A DNA stretch of 64,000 nucleotides from Thermogutta terrifontis (GCF_002277955.1 NZ_CP018477.1:1612001-1676000), one strand, 5' to 3'. Positions 44,469 to 53,384 are shown, counted from the stretch's first letter. The notes: generated by a model from the sequence alone, not told the origin. A program made the numbers and translations.

Positions 44469-45710
44469 TTAACGCAGCGCATCGTCGGTGCCTTCGCCGT
44501 CGCTGCGATGCGCCAGACTCCTAAGAACTTTTTGCTCGATGTCAAATCGCAATTTTCTTGCGGATAAATCTCCGAACAGGAAATTGACGCCGCCAGGGTG
44601 TGCAGACCCGAAGCCCCCGATAATTGGGCCGCCTTCGGGAAGGGAACCCAGGATTTCCAGGAGTGCCTGTTTGACTGCGGGGGTGGTCGCCGGTCCCTCA
44701 GGGATGCGGGCCAAAACGTCTGGAGGCACCCCCCAAACGCCCCGATCATCCCGACACGAGGTCCAGAACCGGTGTACGTCTTCCCGTTCCGGGTTCTGGA
44801 TGATTCGAATGATCTCTTCTGTACTGACAGCGTGAGAGTCGTGAGGGGGAGGAGTGCCATGAGAAAACTTCTCCAGGGGCAGTCCCGCATTGCGAAGTGT
44901 CGCTCGGGTTCCGCTCAGCCAACCCCATTCAAGCCCGAAGGGCAGTTTTTCGCCGAGAAAGATCGTATGACTCAATCCGTCAGTGATCTCATCGGGTGGT
45001 AAAAACCGATTGCGGATAAAAACCCCATGATCGTTCTCGTCGATGGGTTTGTCTTCCTCGCCGTGACATCCTGCGTAGCTGGGACTGGCGCCGCTTGTGT
45101 AGCGCAATGATGGACAGCGAAGTATCCAATCGCAATGTTCCTCAGTAGCCAGCATTTCGAGATTGGGAGGGTCGTAAACACTCAGATCGGCCCGTATCAG
45201 TCGGGCAGGAACAGGGTCAATCCAGGGCACCACGGCGATCAGCCAATTATGGTGATAACCGATCGGCACATTGCGAACAGGACCACCCGGTTCCACCACC
45301 CCAGCGGGAAACCGGCCGTGAAAGGTTTCGTAATTTCGGATCGCCAGTCCCAGCTGAAGCAAATGGTGCTGACACCGGGTGTTGAGGGCGATTTCCCGAC
45401 AGGCCTGGATCGCTGGCAAGAGCAGACTGATGAGAGTGCCGATGATCAGAACCACACACCACAGCTCGATTTGGGTTATACCCCGCTGCTCGTGAGGGCT
45501 AGCACGATCTATCCATCTCGCCGCACGTGCTTCGGCTGTCAGCTCGAAGGTGTCAAGAGCTTCACCGGAAACCCCGCAGAACCGTGCTCTGCCGTCATAT
45601 TCGCCATCCCTGCGCGGGGAATCTCTCGCCACGTCATCTTCAGGGAACAAGAACGTTTTCCCTGCCGAACAAGACGAGCCGCTCGCAGTATTCAAATTAG
45701 TCCGCATCAT
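44469..45710 (-). CDS. DUF1559-type protein with long N-terminal extension
   Basis: 413 residues. A pseudopilin-like helix starts only after about 76 residues, at G77|ITQIELWCVVLIIG, followed by LLLPAIQACREIALNTRCQHHLLQLGLAIRNYETFHGRFPAG. The C-terminal part has GGVNFLFGDLSARKLRF, the H-x-DG-like region of DUF1559. The 76-residue head has no leader character, so either it is a true cytoplasmic extension or the real start is a rare codon nearer the helix; I see no ATG, GTG or TTG there. Two adjacent ATG codons at 45710 and 45707 are candidates. A GGGACGAG site precedes them. Confidence 0.75.
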   Translation of the reverse strand: MMRTNLNTASGSSCSAGKTFLFPEDDVARDSPRRDGEYDGRARFCGVSGEALDTFELTAEARAARWIDRASPHEQRGITQIELWCVVLIIGTLISLLLPAIQACREIALNTRCQHHLLQLGLAIRNYETFHGRFPAGVVEPGGPVRNVPIGYHHNWLIAVVPWIDPVPARLIRADLSVYDPPNLEMLATEEHCDWILRCPSLRYTSGASPSYAGCHGEEDKPIDENDHGVFIRNRFLPPDEITDGLSHTIFLGEKLPFGLEWGWLSGTRATLRNAGLPLEKFSHGTPPPHDSHAVSTEEIIRIIQNPEREDVHRFWTSCRDDRGVWGVPPDVLARIPEGPATTPAVKQALLEILGSLPEGGPIIGGFGSAHPGGVNFLFGDLSARKLRFDIEQKVLRSLAHRSDGEGTDDALR

Positions 45711-45805
45711 TTCAATCTCGTCCCAGGACAATCGGGGAAATTTACATAACCAATTTACATGACCACAGGATGCTCCACTGGGATTCGAAATCAGCCGATC
45801 TTCTG

Positions 45806-46261
45806 TCAGGGAAGCGTCAACCGCCGAGTTTCGCTCACCACGAGTTTCTGGTTGAGAAACAGCTTGACCTTCAGTACAAGAGATCGCGATTTGCCTCCGT
45901 CGTGCTTCACGGTCGTGCGGACCACTCCCCGGAGCCCGCCAGGCAGCTCATTCTCGGGTATCTCCCAAGTTTCACCCTGGTAGGCAGCATTTTCGCGGAT
46001 GGTGGAAACAGCACGGTCGATCGCCGATGCTACCAACCAGTCGGCCTGGATGAGAAATCGCTCTTGCTGTGCATCGCGTACCCGCAACCACAACTGGTGG
46101 GCGAGGGTTGCCGCAAGCGTCGAAACGACGACCAGACACACAAGGATTCCCAGTGCCGCGATCCCCCGACCCCAGCGTGTCTGGCGAGACGTCTCCGCCG
46201 TTTGACGGTAATCCGGATATTGGCGAAAAATGCCGGAAGGTACTGAAACGAACGTGTTCAT
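45806..46261 (-). CDS. Small membrane protein, PilX/GspK-like position
   Basis: 151 residues. A basic head (RQTRWGRG) and one membrane helix (about 33-54, IAALGILVCLVVVSTLAATLA) are followed by a periplasmic part with LWLRVRDAQQERFLIQADWLVASAIDRAV. It looks like a minor pseudopilin of the PilX/GspK kind, but the Glu at position 5 of the helix is not present. Its ATG overlaps the stop of the gene before it by four bases (ATGA), so translation is coupled. It belongs to the leftward pseudopilin block. Confidence 0.75.
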   Translation of the reverse strand: MNTFVSVPSGIFRQYPDYRQTAETSRQTRWGRGIAALGILVCLVVVSTLAATLAHQLWLRVRDAQQERFLIQADWLVASAIDRAVSTIRENAAYQGETWEIPENELPGGLRGVVRTTVKHDGGKSRSLVLKVKLFLNQKLVVSETRRLTLP

Positions 46262-46857
46262 TGCTGTCCTTCCCCTTTCTGGGTTGTTGGTGCGGGCTCG
46301 GTGGAATCATGAAACACGGTTGCTGGGTTGAGCTGGTCCCGACCGACATACGCCAGGATCTGCCAGGTGCGGCGGGATCCACGCTCCTGGCCGGTGACCG
46401 GATCGGCTGCGCCGAGCTCTAACGTGAGGACAGCACGTGTGTGGGTGCCGTCACTCTCCTGACGGAGACCCACCCGGTAGCGTGGATCGAGAGGAAATCC
46501 CTCTCTGGTCACCACGCCGCCATCTCTGACCCGCTCCCGCAAAATTCCCCCGTGAACCCGGTAGCGCACAATTTCCTGGCGAGGGAGACGCAGCTCACAG
46601 ATCAGTTCGTCCTTATCCGCGAGTGAGACCGTCTTTTCTGGTTTTGGGATGATCACACCTTCGGCCTGATGTACGTCTTTGCGAAAAACGAGGCTCAGTC
46701 GCCCCAGCGTCCGTTCACCTTCGACTTGACGGGAAGTCACGGACGAGAGTCCCATGACGACACCCGTCAGGGCGACAGCCATCGCCAAGAGCACGATCGA
46801 AATGACAGACACGAGCGTCATCTCGAGTAAAGTAAAACCTCGGCGCGTTTTCATCAT
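46258..46857 (-). CDS. Prepilin-type protein, GspJ-like
   Basis: 199 residues. MMKTRRG|FTLLEMTLVSVISIVLLAMA is a canonical prepilin cleavage site with Glu at position 5. The soluble part has SRQVEGERTLGRLSLVFRKDVHQAEGV and a beta-rich domain like GspJ minor pseudopilins. It overlaps the upstream gene by four bases and the downstream gene by four bases, so the three small genes are translationally coupled. A role in pseudopilus tip assembly is inferred. Confidence 0.85.
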   Translation of the reverse strand: MMKTRRGFTLLEMTLVSVISIVLLAMAVALTGVVMGLSSVTSRQVEGERTLGRLSLVFRKDVHQAEGVIIPKPEKTVSLADKDELICELRLPRQEIVRYRVHGGILRERVRDGGVVTREGFPLDPRYRVGLRQESDGTHTRAVLTLELGAADPVTGQERGSRRTWQILAYVGRDQLNPATVFHDSTEPAPTTQKGEGQQ

Positions 46858-47381
46858 TCACCTCTATCGTTGGCCACCCGTTGAACGTTTGTATCTTGGA
46901 CAAGTTGCCTTGTGGGGCCACTGGGGCGTGAAGATTGTGATGCCGGTGGAGCGCCGACGGTGGGAAACCGGTATGCCACCAGCGAGACACTTCCTGGCAA
47001 TTTTCCCTCACCATTAGGCCATTCGACAGTCACAACCAGGCGTCGCCCCTTGCCCGCAGCGAAAACCTCCTGCCGCACCACTGCCGATTCCAGAACCGAT
47101 TGGCCGGCGGGAGAACACGGGCGGACTTCTTTTTTGCCCACAGACAACTCGTCCCACGGCTTTGCGAAAAGCGTTTCCATGACATTGGCAGCCTCCTGAA
47201 GGGCCCATGCTCGCTTTCGTTCTTCCCTCCGCAATCGCACGGTGGAAACGATCAGTTCGCCGCAAATACCGGTCAGGACGGCCAGCAGGGTTACGGCGAC
47301 GACAAGCTCGACGGCCGTCGTGCCAGAGCGTCTTCTCTTACCCGGTGAACGGACGATACGCTGCGGCTCAGTCTGTTGCAT
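46854..47381 (-). CDS. Prepilin-type protein, GspI/PilV-like
   Basis: About 175 residues. A basic leader ends KRRRSG|TTAVELVVAVTLLAVLTGI, with Glu at position 5 of the helix, followed by RRERKRAWALQEAANVMETLFAKPWDEL, similar to GspI/PilV minor pilins. The start is uncertain: ATG 47381 gives a 20-residue leader, ATG 47402 and GTG 47429 are alternatives; the GTG is three bases after the preceding stop. The C-terminal 30 residues are polar and Gln/Ser-rich. It is coupled to the next gene by an ATGA overlap. Confidence 0.8.
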   Translation of the reverse strand: MQQTEPQRIVRSPGKRRRSGTTAVELVVAVTLLAVLTGICGELIVSTVRLRREERKRAWALQEAANVMETLFAKPWDELSVGKKEVRPCSPAGQSVLESAVVRQEVFAAGKGRRLVVTVEWPNGEGKLPGSVSLVAYRFPTVGAPPASQSSRPSGPTRQLVQDTNVQRVANDRGE

Positions 47382-47432
47382 GATCGAAAAATCCCGAAGC
47401 ATGCGAGCTATTTCTGGCACGGTTGTCACATT

Positions 47433-48716
47433 TCACAGGAGGTTGTAGGCAATTTGAACCAGGAAAACAAAGCATCCCAAGTAAACTGCGCCGACCAAGA
47501 GCGCCATGATGGCCACAATTATGAGATAGCCATAAATGCCCCACCACCGCAGTCGAGCTGCCGCTCGGTCGCGATACCACGCCGCGAGGGTTTCCAGAGC
47601 CTCCGGGAGATTGCCCATCGACTCGGCGGCTCTGATCACTTCCGCGTCCGTAAGGCTGATGAGCCGCCAGCGGAGCAGGGCCTCGGCGAGATCGTCGCCT
47701 CGTCGGATCGCGTTGTGAACTCCCCGCAACCGCCAGCAAATACCCAGCGGCACCCTCGCCGTGATCCCTTCCCAGAATCGTGGCGCAAATGCATGGATCA
47801 ATGCTTCCAGAATCGCGGGGCAGGTTTTTTGGGCACGTGTTCCGAGAGCCAGCCCTTGCAGGATCAGACTCCGGACCCGCGAAGAACACCCGGTCAACGG
47901 GAAAAAGTCGCGCAGAATGTTAAGTCCCCCCGTCCAGTACAGTCCGATCAAAATGATGACAAGAAGCGGCAAACCCAAGGGGAACAACAGGGAGTTTGGC
48001 ACCGTCTTGGCCACGAACGCCATAATCGACAAAACGGGATGGGTCGTAATCAACTCCCCAAGGCCGAAGTCCTCGGCGATGAACACAAACATCCTCATAA
48101 CTCGCCCCAGGATGAAGAGAGCACCAAACAGCGCAACAGTCGCCACGAGGACCAGCCCAAATCGTCCATAGAAAAGTTCTTCTGCGTCGCTGAGCTCCAG
48201 TTCGTTCTCATCGGCAGTGTCAATCGCATTGTTCCAGGCACCGGTGAGGGCTCCCAGATGCACCGCAATACGATCCCTCAGTTTCAGGCGGAGTGTGCGA
48301 ATCGCTTTTTCCACTGGCTGCCCAGCTGCCAGGGATCGCAGCAAACTTGGGTGTGGATCGAGTGCTCCCCGGTCTTTTAGATATGCAGACAAGGTGGGAA
48401 GCAAAGGAAGATTATTTCTGACAGCCGACGAAAAAGTAAGCCAGAATGATCGGGAGGTGCCGGTGTACATGAGACTGATAGCGACAAAAAGGACGACTAT
48501 TCCCAACGGCCCAAACAGAACCAGACCTGCCGCGGCGAGCACAATCACTGCAGCCAGCCGAACCGCCAGGATCCAGGGTGCAGTATCCCGGAAAAAGTCC
48601 TTCCCTTTGGGACGGGTCCACCAGAGGCACAAAAGCGCGATCAAGATCCCCGCCAGTCCACCGACAAGTGGCAGGAGGACGTTCTCAATAACCCGCAGAT
48701 ACACCTCAGGTATCAT
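47433..48716 (-). CDS. GspF/PilC-like inner-membrane platform protein (third copy)
   Basis: 427 residues. It has several membrane helices and T2SSF-type segments: SLLRSLAAGQPVEKAIRTLRLKL, LVLVATVALFGALFILGRVM, LPLLVIILIGLYW and SLTDAEVIRAAESMGNLPEALETLAAWYRDR. The N-terminus is unusual, starting directly with three membrane helices (about 10-85). In type II and pilus systems the GspF/PilC protein is the platform contacted by the ATPase. It begins 27 bases after the previous GspF-like gene and ends next to the GspI-like gene. Confidence 0.8.
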   Translation of the reverse strand: MIPEVYLRVIENVLLPLVGGLAGILIALLCLWWTRPKGKDFFRDTAPWILAVRLAAVIVLAAAGLVLFGPLGIVVLFVAISLMYTGTSRSFWLTFSSAVRNNLPLLPTLSAYLKDRGALDPHPSLLRSLAAGQPVEKAIRTLRLKLRDRIAVHLGALTGAWNNAIDTADENELELSDAEELFYGRFGLVLVATVALFGALFILGRVMRMFVFIAEDFGLGELITTHPVLSIMAFVAKTVPNSLLFPLGLPLLVIILIGLYWTGGLNILRDFFPLTGCSSRVRSLILQGLALGTRAQKTCPAILEALIHAFAPRFWEGITARVPLGICWRLRGVHNAIRRGDDLAEALLRWRLISLTDAEVIRAAESMGNLPEALETLAAWYRDRAAARLRWWGIYGYLIIVAIMALLVGAVYLGCFVFLVQIAYNLL

Positions 48717-48743
48717 TGGCGGCCCTTGCTTTGTATCTTGCGC

Positions 48744-49838
48744 TTACCAGGTAAATGTGGCCAAGCAGGATTGCACCGCAACAAACCAGGCAAAAAGGGG
48801 CATCAGTGCCGGAATAAGTCCCAATAGCATGATGCCTGTGAGATTTCTTTCTAAAACTGCCCGCAGGGAACTGACCTGGCGATCAAACAGCGAGCAGAGA
48901 GCGCGAAAGCGTTCCTCCAGCGGGATAGTCTGGGAAGAATCCGCGAGAAACGCCAGGAACGTGGCCGACATCCACGGGCACTTCGCCATCGCTTCGCCGA
49001 GTGGAATCCCCTCTTCTGTACGGCGGCTCGCTTCCTCCAGGGCCTTCTTCAACTTGGGCCATCGCGAAACCCTGGCGGCTGCGGATAAAGCGGCAGGCAT
49101 CCGCACTCCCTGATCAAGCAACGCTGCCATCACTCCGGCAAGATAGCTCAGCGCTGCCGTCCTGTAGTACGTGCCTACCAAGGGCATCCTGTAGATCCAA
49201 CTGGCGGAGGAAAGCCTGGTAGGCCCCAGTGCAATGATCAGCAAGACGGCCGTGGCTAACACTAAGATGACCAGAAAAAGAAGTGACGCCAGCCACCAGA
49301 CCGATACCTGAACGACAATTTCAGCGGAAGAGGTAGAGGAACAATCCGGCGCTGAAACCGACCAGATATCAGGATAATTTGCCAAATTAATGAGTGAAAA
49401 CCCCGACGTCAACCACTGAGAGAGCAAAATGGGTAACCCCGCCATGATCACGAGGCCACACAGGATCGGATATCCCAGCACCGCGCGAAGATCAAAAAGT
49501 GATTCCTGATAATGACTTCTTAGCTTAAGCAGTCTTGACAGCGCTTCGCCTGGTTGGGGACAGAGTGTGCCGGCCTCGAGAATGGCCCGCAATTCGCGGG
49601 ACTGTGCGTTCGAAATGCGCCGCAGGCCATCTTGCAGCGACATGCCCCGGGAAATGAGTCTGGCGAGCTGGCGGAAGGCTGACTTTGTGGCTCGATCGGG
49701 GCAGTCCTCAGCCAGGGCCTCCAGAGCATTGGGCAGGGGAAGACCGGACCGTACACTCTGAGAGATGACGTCTGCCAGTCTTTCCCAATCTACCGGACTG
49801 CCGTCAAAGCGTGCTCCAGGACACATGTTCTCTCCCAT
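48744..49838 (-). CDS. GspF/PilC-like inner-membrane platform protein (second copy)
   Basis: About 364 residues. T2SSF motifs: WERLADVISQSVRSGLPLPNAL, SAFRQLARLISRGMSLQDGLRRI, VLGYPILCGLVIMAGLPILLS, then VGTYYRTAALSYLAGVMAALLDQGVRMPAALSAAARV, with two to four membrane helices. ATG 49838 is chosen; the ATG 114 bases upstream would overlap the small zinc-protein gene and has no site. It sits between two further GspF-like genes, all reading leftward. Confidence 0.82.
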   Translation of the reverse strand: MGENMCPGARFDGSPVDWERLADVISQSVRSGLPLPNALEALAEDCPDRATKSAFRQLARLISRGMSLQDGLRRISNAQSRELRAILEAGTLCPQPGEALSRLLKLRSHYQESLFDLRAVLGYPILCGLVIMAGLPILLSQWLTSGFSLINLANYPDIWSVSAPDCSSTSSAEIVVQVSVWWLASLLFLVILVLATAVLLIIALGPTRLSSASWIYRMPLVGTYYRTAALSYLAGVMAALLDQGVRMPAALSAAARVSRWPKLKKALEEASRRTEEGIPLGEAMAKCPWMSATFLAFLADSSQTIPLEERFRALCSLFDRQVSSLRAVLERNLTGIMLLGLIPALMPLFAWFVAVQSCLATFTW

Positions 49839-49896
49839 AACCGTCTCTGTTCGTCCGTTGCGAGCTTTTAAACGGTGCGCGCGGTTGTTGTCCCGA

Positions 49897-50142
49897 TCAG
49901 TCTTCCTGACTGTCCATTGAGCCGGGGCCAGAGAAATCGGCCCATTCCTCACTCCCCCGTGCCATGCGGTTCCAGGGCGAATCAGGGGCCTCCAAAATGC
50001 CCAAAATCTTCTCCCGACCGCATTCCTCGCAATACTCTGCCGCTAATGCCCTCTGCTGTTCACTGAGGCAATACGCCGGCTTGGTCCACCAGTCCTCTTC
50101 GATCACGTCCTTACAGGAACGACAGCGTCGCGCGGGGCTCAT
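49897..50142 (-). CDS. Small zinc-binding-type protein
   Basis: 81 residues. Two Cys pairs, CRSC (7-10) and CEEC (38-41), with Cys25 between them, suggest a zinc ribbon or similar metal knuckle. The C-terminus is Gly/Ser/Asp-rich. The ATG is well supported: AGGAG lies seven bases upstream, and the gene fits between two GspF-like genes without overlap. It could be an adaptor or regulatory protein of the block; no family is recognised. Confidence 0.7.
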   Translation of the reverse strand: MSPARRCRSCKDVIEEDWWTKPAYCLSEQQRALAAEYCEECGREKILGILEAPDSPWNRMARGSEEWADFSGPGSMDSQED

Positions 50143-50266
50143 ACGGCAACTCCTGAATTTTGGCCAAATCCGTGTGTCTTACTGTTGACGGACCTCTCTA
50201 CCACTCTACCGACCAAGATGCTTCAGCAAGTACCTGCTCGGTCTGGCCGTGAGGGGAGCCGCCATG

Positions 50267-51355
50267 TTACGGCCGGAATTCCGCCATTTTGAGAAGCAAT
50301 GACCACCACGGCCAGCCGAAAATGAAAATGATCCCAAGAACAATGATCACGCTCGGAATAATGATGGCCAAAGGGACTGTGACCGTGCGAAACACCTGCA
50401 TGCGGCGCTGACAACGATTACCCCATTGCTCAGCCAGACTTTTCAGAGAGTCCGCCAGCCGTGGGGATGTGATCCCGTGCACAATTGTCAATCGCACGCC
50501 AGCAGGAATTCTGCTGTAGTCCTTGGCCAGTGCCGCCGACCAATTCTGAGCACCAATCGCGTCCGCCAGCCGGTTTGCCTCTTCTCGCCAGGTCCGATCA
50601 CCCAGGATGGTGCCCGCCAGTCGGACGGCTTCATCTACCGGCACACCATGCTGTATTCCCAGAGACAGGAGATCCGTGAACACCGCGACCTGCTCGCTCC
50701 GGACGATCCCCCGGACCCCCGGGAACCATCCCAGCCGCCAGACAAAGTAATCCGGCATCAAAATGCGGGTCCGATGAATCAAGAGTGTCCAAAAAAGAAA
50801 CAGCGCGAGGGGAACAAGTGCCCCCGCCAGGACCCAGTAAGGCAGGCCGGCACGCAGCGCCTCGAGCAAGCGGAGCAGGCCTGACCCATCAGCCCCCCAG
50901 TCACGCATGCTCTCCAAAAGGACGGGGAAGATGAATGCGAGGAATCCCGCAAGCAGTCCTAGAGCCGCGAGAAAAACAACGAGCGGGTAGACCAGGGAGG
51001 CAACCAATTGATTGCGGATGGCGATTGCCCGCTCTCCAAATCGGCCAATGTCCGCCAGAATCGCCCCGGTCTGGGCAGACCTGTTTCCCAACCGAAGCAC
51101 CGCGCCGTAAACCGGTGCCAAATCTTTTTCGACCCGCTGAAGGGCTTCCTCCAGGGGGATGCCTTGGCGGAGGGCCTCACTGATTTGCTGGACGGTTTTT
51201 CGCCAGCGGCGGCTGCCACCCACATTCCAACGTGCCAGAAAACCTTCCAGGGGCAGCCCCAGCTTCACCAGGGACGCAATCTGCCTGTGCAGAGTGAGAA
51301 ACTCAGTGGCTGAAAGCGAACTTCCGCGCGAAGAGGATGAATGCGGCTGCGACAC
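50267..51355 (-). CDS. GspF/PilC-like inner-membrane platform protein (first copy)
   Basis: 362 residues. T2SSF motifs are clear: LHRQIASLVKLGLPLEGFL, ISEALRQGIPLEEALQRVEKDL, NQLVASLVYPLVVFLAALGLLAGFL, then EQVAVFTDLLSLGIQHGVPVDEAVRLAG. Three membrane helices are visible, ending in PLAIIIPSVIIVLGIIFIFG. GTG 51355 is chosen because AAGGAG lies eight bases upstream; the alternative TTG is only two bases from that site. This copy is the most canonical of the three GspF-like proteins and heads the leftward block. Confidence 0.85.
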   Translation of the reverse strand: MSQPHSSSSRGSSLSATEFLTLHRQIASLVKLGLPLEGFLARWNVGGSRRWRKTVQQISEALRQGIPLEEALQRVEKDLAPVYGAVLRLGNRSAQTGAILADIGRFGERAIAIRNQLVASLVYPLVVFLAALGLLAGFLAFIFPVLLESMRDWGADGSGLLRLLEALRAGLPYWVLAGALVPLALFLFWTLLIHRTRILMPDYFVWRLGWFPGVRGIVRSEQVAVFTDLLSLGIQHGVPVDEAVRLAGTILGDRTWREEANRLADAIGAQNWSAALAKDYSRIPAGVRLTIVHGITSPRLADSLKSLAEQWGNRCQRRMQVFRTVTVPLAIIIPSVIIVLGIIFIFGWPWWSLLLKMAEFRP

Positions 51356-51600
51356 GGACAAGGCTCCTTCGTGGCAAGAGAAAGCTCAAAGCCACTCGGA
51401 GTATAGCCCCACTCCCTCTGCGATGTCAATCAGCCGCCAGTTTTGAAATCATCGGCCTGGGAATCTGACGTCCTGTCAGTGTTGCACGATGCCACACTGG
51501 CCAAGTAAGGCCAATTGATTAGAAGAGCACCACTTTGTGCTCCGAGATAGCGAGTTGGTACTCGACTGCAAGGGAGTCGCGGTCTGGCACTTTCCAGACG

Positions 51601-52479
51601 CTACCCCGCGACTTTGTTTCTTGGGTAAAGTTTTTCTCTTTCCTGAAGGTACTCGGCAAGAGCGTCTTTCCAGTGTGGTAACGGTGGTGCGTCAACGAAT
51701 CGTTGATATTTCGAGGTGTCCAGCACGCTGAAGCGAGGACGGGGCGCTTTTGCGCCATATTCCTCAGTGGTTATTGGCGAGATTTCGACATCCCAGTTGA
51801 GTAGCCGAAAAATCTCGCACGCAAAGCGATACCAGGTGGTGAAACCATCGTTGACAATGTGAAACGTTCCAAACATGGATGTCCCGAGCAAGTAGCGAAT
51901 CGCCCGCGCCACATGCACCACGTAGCTGGGAGTACAGAACTGATCATCAACCACCCGCAGAGACTTGCCCGAGCGGCCCAGGCGAATCATGGTCTCTACA
52001 AAATTGCCTGGGGAATTGGCCCCCAAACGACCGTACAGGCCGCACGTCCGCACGATGTAGTGCTTCTCCCAGGCGAGGACTTTCAACTCCCCCTCGTATT
52101 TGCTTGTTGCATAGACTCCCTGCGGGGAAGCGGGATCCTCTTCGCGGAACGGTTCCGTCCGAAATGGCTCTCCACCAAACACGTAGTCGGTGCTGACGTA
52201 GAGCAGCGGACAGTTCAGCTCCCTGGCCAGTTCAGCCAGCACGCCGGTGGCGGTGGCGTTGATCGCGAAGCATCTGTCGGGCTCCTCTTCGGCCTTGTCC
52301 ACGGCGGTGTAGGCAGCCGCATGGACAATGGCGTGGGGACGGAGTTCTCGGAGAGTTCTTCTCACCCCGTCGAAGTCAAGGAGATCGAATTCTGGCAGGT
52401 CCAGTCCGACGGCCTCCGACCCCCACTGGCGACAGAGTTCTCCCCCCAACTGGCCTTTGGCACCGGTTACGGCAATCAC
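51601..52479 (-). CDS. rfbD: dTDP-4-dehydrorhamnose reductase
   Basis: 292 residues from a GTG start. It reduces dTDP-4-dehydro-L-rhamnose to dTDP-L-rhamnose with NADPH in the cytoplasm. The Rossmann motif AVTGAKGQLGGEL, YVSTDYVFGG, and YATSKYEGE (Tyr/Lys pair) are intact. GTG 52479 is chosen because GGAGG lies six bases before it and homologues begin with this Rossmann strand; the frame reaches 52635, but that head is not protein-like. rfbA, rfbB and rfbC are not in the window. A relation to the rhamnose-type kinase gene at 36865 is not supported by distance. Confidence 0.94.
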   Translation of the reverse strand: MIAVTGAKGQLGGELCRQWGSEAVGLDLPEFDLLDFDGVRRTLRELRPHAIVHAAAYTAVDKAEEEPDRCFAINATATGVLAELARELNCPLLYVSTDYVFGGEPFRTEPFREEDPASPQGVYATSKYEGELKVLAWEKHYIVRTCGLYGRLGANSPGNFVETMIRLGRSGKSLRVVDDQFCTPSYVVHVARAIRYLLGTSMFGTFHIVNDGFTTWYRFACEIFRLLNWDVEISPITTEEYGAKAPRPRFSVLDTSKYQRFVDAPPLPHWKDALAEYLQEREKLYPRNKVAG

Positions 52480-52594
52480 GGCGCTCCTCCAACCCGGGTC
52501 AAATAAAAGGTCAAATCTCTCTCGTCCGGCTTTTGATAAGCTAGTATAAACTAGGTTATAGAAGAAATGGGGAAACTTCTGGACCCCAACCCAT

Positions 52595-52629
52595 AAAATC
52601 GGTTCTGCCTTTCTACCGGAACCGGTTTT
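52595..52629. repeat. Inverted repeat between rfbD and zinc-ribbon gene
   Basis: AAAATCGGTTC (52595-52605) pairs with GAACCGGTTTT (52619-52629) with one G-T mismatch and a 13-base loop. It lies between divergent genes and may be an operator or a hairpin of a leader RNA. Confidence 0.45.
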
Positions 52630-52709
52630 CAGCAAAACGTTGAGACCAGTACCAAGTCAACCTGTGTGAAGACCCTGGACAGAGAATAGCCAGAGAAAAG
52701 GAGCCAGCC

Positions 52710-53384
52710 GTGCCAATCTACGAGTTTTACTGCGCCGATTGCCACACGGTGTACAGCTTCTTTTCACGCAGAATCAATACTGAAAAACGGCCCGATTGCC
52801 CGCGCTGTGGCCGACCTCAGCTAGAGCGCCGGGTTTCCCGATTTGCGATTGGTCGCGGAGGAAAATCTGAGTCGCAGAAAGGAGAAGGCGAGCAGGAGGA
52901 CGACGACCTGTTGCCGCCGGGGTTCGATGAAGAGAAGTTCGAACGGGCGATGATGGAATTGGCCTCTGAGGCGGAGAATCTGGACGAGGAGGATCCCCGC
53001 CAGATGGCGCGTCTCATGCGGAAGCTTTCCCAGTCCACAGGCCTGGAATTCGGCGGGGCGATGGAGGAGGCCATCCGACGCCTGGAGGCAGGAGAGGATC
53101 CTGAAAGCATCGAAGAGGATTTGGGCGACCTTCTGGAGGAAGAGGAACCGATCTTTCAGCAGTCAGGGCGGTCGCTCAAGACAATCGTTCAGCATCTTTT
53201 GCCCCCCAAGCGGGAAGAAACTCTTTACGATCTCGATGCCGCACCTTCAACAGAGCCTGCACCATCTGCGGCTCACAAAGAGAGTGCGGCAGCCGTCAAG
53301 AAGCCCGCGAAAAAAGCCTCCAAAAAGGCGTCAGCGAAGAAGTCCACCCAATCGGCTACTTCGAAACGAAAGAAAAAGGGCTAA
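52710..53384 (+). CDS. FmdB-type zinc ribbon protein with Lys/Ala-rich tail
   Basis: 224 residues. The N-terminal 45 residues are an FmdB/putative regulatory zinc ribbon: MPIYEFYCADC and CPRCG give four Cys ligands. A long acidic helical region (about 60-150, many Glu/Asp) follows. The C-terminal 40 residues (KKPAKKASKKASAKK and onward) are Lys/Ala-rich, like histone-H1 or AlgP tails, so nucleic-acid binding is likely. AAAGGAG precedes the ATG. It has no partner gene nearby. Confidence 0.85.
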   Translation: MPIYEFYCADCHTVYSFFSRRINTEKRPDCPRCGRPQLERRVSRFAIGRGGKSESQKGEGEQEDDDLLPPGFDEEKFERAMMELASEAENLDEEDPRQMARLMRKLSQSTGLEFGGAMEEAIRRLEAGEDPESIEEDLGDLLEEEEPIFQQSGRSLKTIVQHLLPPKREETLYDLDAAPSTEPAPSAAHKESAAAVKKPAKKASKKASAKKSTQSATSKRKKKG

